DNA of 8,837 bases, taken from positions 1 through 8,837 of the forward strand of contig JAECRX010000292.1 of assembly GCA_016292335.1 (NCBI GenBank), in the 5' to 3' direction. Shown in pieces: positions 5,661 through 8,837 of this stretch. Positions within the stretch are counted from its first letter, which is position 1. Every line of letters begins with the position of its first letter. The notes beneath the pieces are model-generated. The model worked only from the letters and a program-made list of their open reading frames with translations, searched no databases and was not told where the DNA came from. Source of the DNA: Candidatus Sifarchaeum subterraneum (lineage in GTDB: Archaea > Asgardarchaeota > Sifarchaeia > Sifarchaeales > Sifarchaeaceae). The translations under genes and the position numbers were made by a program.

Positions 5661-5930
5661 TCATTTTCCCTCCAAAGCTTCCTTTATTAATTGCTTCATT
5701 TCTTTGTTTTTCGGCTTTTTGCCGGGTTCGTTTATCAATTTCCCGTTCAAAAAGACAAGAGGCATTGCCAAATCTCGATACTTTTCGGCTTTGGGGTCTC
5801 TAAACGAATATTCGTCAAAATCAATTTTGCCTTCAAATTCCTTGATCATTCTCTTTATATTTCTCGATGTGACCAAACTTGTCGTACAAACGGGATCTGA
5901 TATTACAATCTCCAATTTTACTTTCGACAT
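5661..5930 (-). CDS. Small thioredoxin-like protein with single active-site cysteine (CTTS)
   Basis: An 89-residue protein beginning MSKVKLEIVISDPVCTTS. The position of a thioredoxin CxxC is occupied by CTTS, so only one cysteine (residue 15) remains and there is no other in the protein. AMPLVFLNGKLI supplies the cis-proline (MP-L) and final strand, confirming the fold. A TTG at 5984 keeps the frame open 18 codons further, but it has no SD, whereas the ATG at 5930 has GTGAGGT seven bases away and gives a length matching its paralogues. First gene of the six-gene operon, preceded by promoter segment copy A. A monothiol mechanism (glutaredoxin-like transfer or persulfide carrier) is suggested by the missing second cysteine; this is inference. 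Confidence 0.78.
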   Translation of the reverse strand: MSKVKLEIVISDPVCTTSLVTSRNIKRMIKEFEGKIDFDEYSFRDPKAEKYRDLAMPLVFLNGKLINEPGKKPKNKEMKQLIKEALEGK

Positions 5931-6126
5931 CCGATATACCTCACTTTTTATTTCTTCGAATATTTCTGATCTAATAGTTCTCAAGAATAACTATTCATCG
6001 GCATATAACAATAGATCAATAAATTTTTAACTTTTGCGATATTCTTCAGGGTTCGGTCATGAAAGCAATCTCCTTTGAAATTGGCGGAATATGATTCTAT
6101 GATGGAAATTTGGACTCTTGCATCAT
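5920..6126. repeat. Direct repeat copy A: promoter segment of the thioredoxin-DGC-carrier operon
   Basis: About 207 bases, roughly 80% identical by eye to 7514-7719 in the same orientation. It covers the first codons and SD of the single-cysteine thioredoxin gene (AGTGAGGTATATCGG), its leader, an A/T core near 6011-6031, and about 90 upstream bases that are the best-conserved part. The core reads TTAAAAATTTATTGATCTAT on the minus strand and is identical in both copies. It is the likely archaeal promoter, about 80-90 bases before the start codon. A dyad GGAATATGATTC, weaker than in copy B, lies at 6085-6099. Confidence 0.8.
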
Positions 6127-6382
6127 CTTTCCAACCAAATCTATCGGAAAACTTACCTCCTTTCCTTTTTTTATCTTACTTTTCAATAACTTCACTTCTC
6201 TAAGGGAAAAGTAGTGAATGGAAGAATGAGTAAAACATTGGCGATTCATTCATTCTGCCATTGATAGTAACACTACTGCTTAGAGTGATGCACTTTACCA
6301 TCACGGATTATTACAAGTCTTGTGCCTACTTTGGCGACATCTGGGTTTCGTCTTCTCTATCATACCTCTTCCTCTCTGCGTT
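6127..6382. other. Intergenic segment downstream of the ferredoxin-MtrA gene
   Basis: No convincing gene. It contains a long imperfect inverted repeat (6210-6277, listed separately). On the minus strand, 20 codons at 6363-6301 open with ATG after a purine-rich GAGAGGAAGAGGT, but the peptide (MIEKTKPRCRQSRHKTCNNP) resembles nothing I know and may be noise. Confidence 0.45.
6210..6277. repeat. Imperfect inverted repeat
   Basis: The left arm AGTAGTGAATGGAAGAATGA (from 6210) is matched by the reverse complement of the right arm ending CACTACT at 6277, which reads AGTAGTG, then an 8-9 base insertion, then AATGGCAGAATGA. About 20 paired bases per arm could form a long bulged hairpin. It lies about 100 bases past the ferredoxin-MtrA stop, so a transcript-end or processing structure is possible; small mobile-element ends are an alternative. 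Confidence 0.45.
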
Positions 6383-7270
6383 TCACCTGTACTCCTTCTT
6401 GCTGGCCGCCCTCTTTATGCGCTCAAGGATTTCTGCTTCTTCCTTGCTTAGTTCACGCTTCCAAGGCTCGGTTATCTTCATGGAGATCTTCTTGCATATT
6501 GGTGGCTCTGGCCACGCACCAGTATCGTAGAGATTGTAATCCATGAACTCTGTGGGTCTCTCTTGTATACAGGACCAAACTGCTTTCTTAACGTTTTTCG
6601 GATCCATCCCTCTTATAGGGTTGTCTTCGGATATTAGGTTCACAATGGTGACTTGTTTCCTGAACCTTTCTATCGCCTCCAGAGAAATGTTTGGGAGATA
6701 GGGAGTTGGAGCCTCGGCGCCTATAATAGTTCGCCTCTTGTCCCTGGCAACTCCATTCTTCACAAGGTTTATGAGTGCGTCGGCAGGGAGATGACCTTGG
6801 GATTCCCTCCAGCATAGAACCAAGTAACGGATGTTCGGATTAGCTACAACATTCGCGATTATCTTTTCTATGCCTATATTTTCTGTCTGCAATGTTCCAG
6901 CGAGAGCTGCACCACTCTCTATTGCTGCCTCCACAAGTTTCACAAGCTCGGGAGGAATTTTGAAGTCGTATGTGTTGAGGATGGCCACCAATGCCACAGG
7001 TGAATAATCGTTTCCGCGTAGAAAGCGGCCTTCCTCAGGGGGGTATTCTGGAGGAGGATCAACCTTCAGGATCTGGTACCCCGTGATCTCGATCGCTCTT
7101 TCAGGGCACTTTACTTCACAGGCTCGGCACGCAAAACATTGGTCCTCAGCAACCGCCTGAGATAAATTTTTTCCTTCCTCCTCCTGTAGCTCGAAGAGAT
7201 TTTCCGGACAGACATCAACGCACGTGCCACAACCAGTACATTTTTCTACGTCGATTTTAACCTTAACCAT
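6383..7270 (-). CDS. Ferredoxin-MtrA fusion: corrinoid protein with two [4Fe-4S] clusters
   Basis: This 295-residue protein has an N-terminal bacterial-type 2[4Fe-4S] ferredoxin: CTGCGTCVDVCP (C11, 14, 17, 21) and CFACRACEVKCP (C45, 48, 51, 55). A linker (EYPPEEGRFLRGNDYSPVA, 75-93) leads to an MtrA domain: GTLQTENIGIEKIIANV (125-141), NPNIRYLVLCWRESQGHLP (144-162), IIGAEAPTPYLPNI (182-195), and EAIERFRKQV (198-207). MtrA is the corrinoid-carrying subunit of tetrahydromethanopterin S-methyltransferase; His160 in QGHL is the candidate cobalt ligand. The C-terminal membrane helix of methanogen MtrA is absent; the tail is charged, so the protein is probably soluble. The family and fusion are clear. 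I infer that the ferredoxin reactivates the corrinoid during methyl transfer. The ATG start has AAAGGAGG nine bases upstream. No other Mtr subunit is in the window. It sits alone behind promoter segment copy B. Confidence 0.9.
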   Translation of the reverse strand: MVKVKIDVEKCTGCGTCVDVCPENLFELQEEEGKNLSQAVAEDQCFACRACEVKCPERAIEITGYQILKVDPPPEYPPEEGRFLRGNDYSPVALVAILNTYDFKIPPELVKLVEAAIESGAALAGTLQTENIGIEKIIANVVANPNIRYLVLCWRESQGHLPADALINLVKNGVARDKRRTIIGAEAPTPYLPNISLEAIERFRKQVTIVNLISEDNPIRGMDPKNVKKAVWSCIQERPTEFMDYNLYDTGAWPEPPICKKISMKITEPWKRELSKEEAEILERIKRAASKKEYR

Positions 7271-7513
7271 AGTTCATAGCCTCCTTTATTGTGGGTGCCG
7301 AGCGGGTATGAACAACAAGAATAATACGGAGAAAGTGTTTAAGAAGTTTTTAAGCATGTCTGGCATAAGAGATAAACCACCATTTGTACAGCCACCTTTT
7401 GACCCTAACGTAAACACACAACAAGTGGAGTACATCTGTATTGTTTTCTCACAAGCATGGCTCGTTGAAAATGATGAAAACAAAAACTTTACAACTAAAT
7501 CCATCGGGAAACT
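7271..7513. other. Leader region of the ferredoxin-MtrA gene, possibly with degraded coding sequence
   Basis: About 240 bases between the ferredoxin-MtrA start and promoter segment copy B. A plus-strand frame opens at ATG 7308 and stays open into copy B to 7622, with a protein-like composition (EKVFKKFLSMSGIRDKPPF), but without SD or recognisable homology. The opposite strand is open from ATG 7504 to 7286 (MDLVVKFLFSSFSTSHACEK), loosely reminiscent of a thioredoxin N-terminus. Neither is convincing as a live gene. The GGAGG at 7280-7284 is the SD of the ferredoxin-MtrA gene. Confidence 0.4.
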
Positions 7514-7719
7514 ACTTTCGCGATCCGATATACCTCACTTGTTCTTTCTTCGAATATTTGTGATCGTAACAGAATTGTGGAACTATTTATCGATATATAA
7601 GAATAGATCAATAAATTTTTAAACTTTACGGGATTTTTCAAGGTTCGGTCATGAAAGCAATCTCATTTGAAATTGGCAGAATATGATTCTGTGATGGAAA
7701 TCTGGATTCTTGCATCATT
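7514..7719. repeat. Direct repeat copy B: promoter segment upstream of ferredoxin-MtrA, with a broken thioredoxin start
   Basis: Second copy of the segment at 5920-6126. The A/T promoter core is identical (around 7601-7622). Toward the MtrA side it retains the SD GTGAGGTATATCGG of the thioredoxin gene, but the ATG that follows in copy A is ATC here, and similarity stops after two or three more codons (GCGAAAGTA versus TCGAAAGTA). It is thus the front end of a duplicated thioredoxin gene whose body has been lost, leaving a promoter that points at the ferredoxin-MtrA gene about 300 bases downstream. A perfect dyad CAGAATATGATTCTG lies at 7677-7691. Confidence 0.8.
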
Positions 7720-7740
7720 TTAGGCAAACCATCCATCATA

Positions 7741-8100
7741 TCGTCCTCAAACACATCTTGGGAACGCTACACACGGTTTCCAAGGGGGTTTAGTCAGACA
7801 CCCACCCAAGACGCTGGATGTCGGTTTGCTTTTGCTACGGGCTAATGGCTTGCCTCCAGTCGCGGGGAGACGCGCAAATCGAGATAATGCCTTCCAAAAA
7901 GGCTGGATCAGACCCTTCAGACGCACTATTACGGGATGCCTCCTGTCTAGGCTATAACGCCCGTGTGGCTAACATTGGTGGGTTTACCCCACTATCCAGG
8001 CAACCTGCACGGCACACACACCTGAAACTTTTTCGACAAAAAATACTGGCGAGGAATCATGGATCCTGCCTGGCTTGACAAGATTTGATGGTTATCCGGC
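7741..8100. other. GC-rich, hairpin-rich non-coding island; candidate structured RNA or mobile-element remnant
   Basis: By hand count about 52% G+C over 360 bases, against AT-rich flanks. Visible stems: CTTGGGAAC/GTTTCCAAG (7757-7765 with 7776-7784, nine pairs including one G-U), CTGGA/TCCAG flanking about 7814-7859, CGCG-GGGAGA-CGCG (from 7861), GCCTT-CCAAA-AAGGC (about 7889-7903), and GTGGG-TTTAC-CCCAC (about 7978-7992). Several frames are open for 60-85 codons on both strands, as expected from GC richness, but none shows a recognisable domain or an SD-supported start. I could not match it to SRP RNA, RNase P RNA, rRNA or tRNA signatures. An ORF-less insertion-sequence end is possible. Confidence 0.45.
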
Positions 8101-8184
8101 TTGTAGAGATTAAAAATAGCTGTTTATACATCCAATGTTTTGTTAGTAGCAGAATGTGGGGCACTATTCGCCTACGTATTCATT

Positions 8185-8217
8185 GATGATCTTACATCAT
8201 CTATTACGCTGTAGCGT
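8185..8217. repeat. Two small perfect hairpins
   Basis: GATGAT-CTTAC-ATCATC (8185-8201) and ACGCT-GT-AGCGT (8206-8217) follow each other closely. They lie about 50-80 bases past the stop of the minus-strand gene at 8267-8611, beyond a T-run, so they may form part of its 3' end or the edge of the GC-rich island. Confidence 0.4.
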
Positions 8218-8230
8218 TAAATTCGGAGTT

Positions 8231-8242
8231 TCGGAAAAAACT
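8231..8242 (-). terminator. Possible T-tract terminator
   Basis: On the minus strand a run of six T (CAGTTTTTTCC) lies about 25 bases after the stop of the 114-residue protein gene. T-rich tracts can end archaeal transcripts; nothing else supports the call. Confidence 0.3.
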
Positions 8243-8266
8243 GTATAGTAGAATTTGTTAGATATA

Positions 8267-8611
8267 TTATTCGAGAAGAAATTCTAAGTAGCTTTCAATC
8301 CCATCGTGAGTATAAAAATCTATTAAATTGCCATTCTTATAAATAATTAAAATATTAAAGTAATTAAGATCAATTCCGACAGCTTGTTTTTGACACTGAA
8401 CAACGCCGTTCATTACAGGTCCATAATAAATTTCTTTTCTTATATGTTCGCTAGAATTTGTTATATCGAAAATTTGACACTCAATTTCTCCTTTGTTTGC
8501 AATACGAATTAACAATTCTAATATTCTTTTTTGGAGTCTTTGTGTTGTAGCTTCGATTTTAGGTTTGTGGTAATAAATTTCAGGGGCAGAATAGTAATAT
8601 ACAAATTTCAT
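8267..8611 (-). CDS. Unrecognised 114-residue protein
   Basis: I do not recognise this protein. It begins MKFVYYYSAPEIYYHKPK, then has an amphipathic helix (RLQKRILELLIRIANKG), a strand (IECQIFDI), a central charged helix and a YGPVMNGVV turn. It ends FNILIIYKNGNLIDFYTHDG followed by a short helix. The last part (strand, NG turn, strand, helix) looks like the C-terminal half of a thioredoxin-fold protein, but there is no CxxC or CxC near the N-terminus; the only cysteines are in ECQIF and VQCQKQ. The ATG start at 8611 has only a weak upstream purine stretch (TGGGAAC). Composition is AT-rich and Tyr/Ile-rich like its surroundings. It lies alone, about 1 kb upstream of the ferredoxin-MtrA gene and separated from it by the GC-rich island. 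Coding is supported by protein-like composition and length only. Confidence 0.5.
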   Translation of the reverse strand: MKFVYYYSAPEIYYHKPKIEATTQRLQKRILELLIRIANKGEIECQIFDITNSSEHIRKEIYYGPVMNGVVQCQKQAVGIDLNYFNILIIYKNGNLIDFYTHDGIESYLEFLLE

Positions 8612-8837
8612 TTTCAGTTCCCAGGTTACTCATTAATCGTTCTAAATAGTTGAAAAATATAGGGAGAAAAAAATTGTAGCGATTGCAGAGGAATTAGTTA
8701 CTTTAAGAAATCTTCATCTTCAAGGTGAAGAGGTAAGAATAATAAAATAGCTTTTGTGGTAAAAGTATTCGGGTTTTTATTCGAACATAGCCATTTGTCA
8801 AAAAGAAGGAGGTCATAAGTAATTTCTATAGTTTTTC
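8612..8837. other. Right-edge intergenic region
   Basis: No complete gene. A plus-strand frame ending at about 8750 reads IVAIAEELVTLRNLHLQGEE before a stop; it looks protein-like but has no start codon, so it may be a fragment. AAGAAGGAGG at 8803-8812 on the plus strand is a good SD sequence, yet no ATG, GTG or TTG follows at a usable distance inside the window. Confidence 0.35.

Noticed and set aside
5930..5984. TTG start at 5984 for the single-cysteine thioredoxin-like gene
   Set aside because: No SD there, whereas the ATG at 5930 has a well-spaced GTGAGGT and yields the length of its paralogues.
7286..7504. 72-codon minus-strand frame (MDLVVKFLFSS) before the ferredoxin-MtrA gene as a thioredoxin remnant
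   Set aside because: Only a vague resemblance at the N-terminus, no CxxC, and the opposite strand looks at least as protein-like; kept only as a note in the leader entry.
7818..8078. 86-codon plus-strand frame inside the GC-rich island
   Set aside because: No SD, odd composition, and other frames there are equally open; GC richness alone explains it.
8803..8837. New plus-strand gene starting at the right edge after AAGGAGG
   Set aside because: No ATG, GTG or TTG lies at a usable distance before the window ends, so the SD-like sequence cannot be tied to a gene.
1..8837. CRISPR array
   Set aside because: No set of regularly spaced short repeats; the only long repeat is a two-copy promoter segment 1.6 kb apart.

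Overview
The window looks like a piece of an anaerobic archaeal genome. It is AT-rich, and almost every gene lies on the minus strand. Promoter-like A/T cores (TTTAAT, TTAAAAATTTATTG) sit at archaeal distances from starts, Shine-Dalgarno (SD) sites of the GGAGG type are strong, and TTG and GTG starts are frequent. The strongest lineage clue is a ferredoxin fused to a tetrahydromethanopterin S-methyltransferase subunit A (MtrA) domain, a corrinoid protein of archaeal C1 metabolism. The lineage cannot be fixed from sequence alone; a Bathyarchaeia-like or other non-classical C1-metabolising archaeon is a reasonable guess.

Layout in the direction of transcription (high to low coordinates): an orphan 114-residue protein (8611-8267); a roughly 1 kb stretch without a confident gene, holding a GC-rich, hairpin-rich island (about 7741-8100) and the second copy of a duplicated promoter segment (7514-7719); the ferredoxin-MtrA gene (7270-6383); the first copy of the duplicated promoter segment (6126-5920); a tight six-gene operon (5930-3501) of three small thioredoxin-fold proteins, two DGC-type putative zinc-binding proteins and a lipoyl-carrier (GcvH-like) protein; an inverted-repeat control region; a CxC thioredoxin-like protein (3372-3100); an ArsR-family repressor with its probable operator (3010-2663); a plus-strand transposase remnant (about 2464-2649); a second CxC protein (2343-2062); a protein ending in a corrinoid-protein-type Fe-S domain (1988-1398); a second GcvH-like protein (1149-667); and a lipoate-protein ligase running off the left edge (611-1).

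My reading is that this is a lipoate- and thiol-based island. The ligase would charge two H-protein-like carriers, while five small thioredoxin-fold proteins and two cysteine-rich DGC proteins would handle thiols, sulfur or metal around them. The glycine cleavage enzymes GcvP and GcvT are absent from the window, so the carriers probably do something other than decarboxylate glycine, as LbpA-type carriers do in sulfur metabolism. The ArsR protein has a CxC sensor box, and a half-site resembling TSAGAATA recurs at its own promoter, at the 3419-3480 control region and in both copies of the duplicated segment. This suggests one thiol-, metal- or sulfur-responsive regulon that also includes the ferredoxin-MtrA gene. 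All functional links are inference; domain assignments come from motif recognition without database searches.
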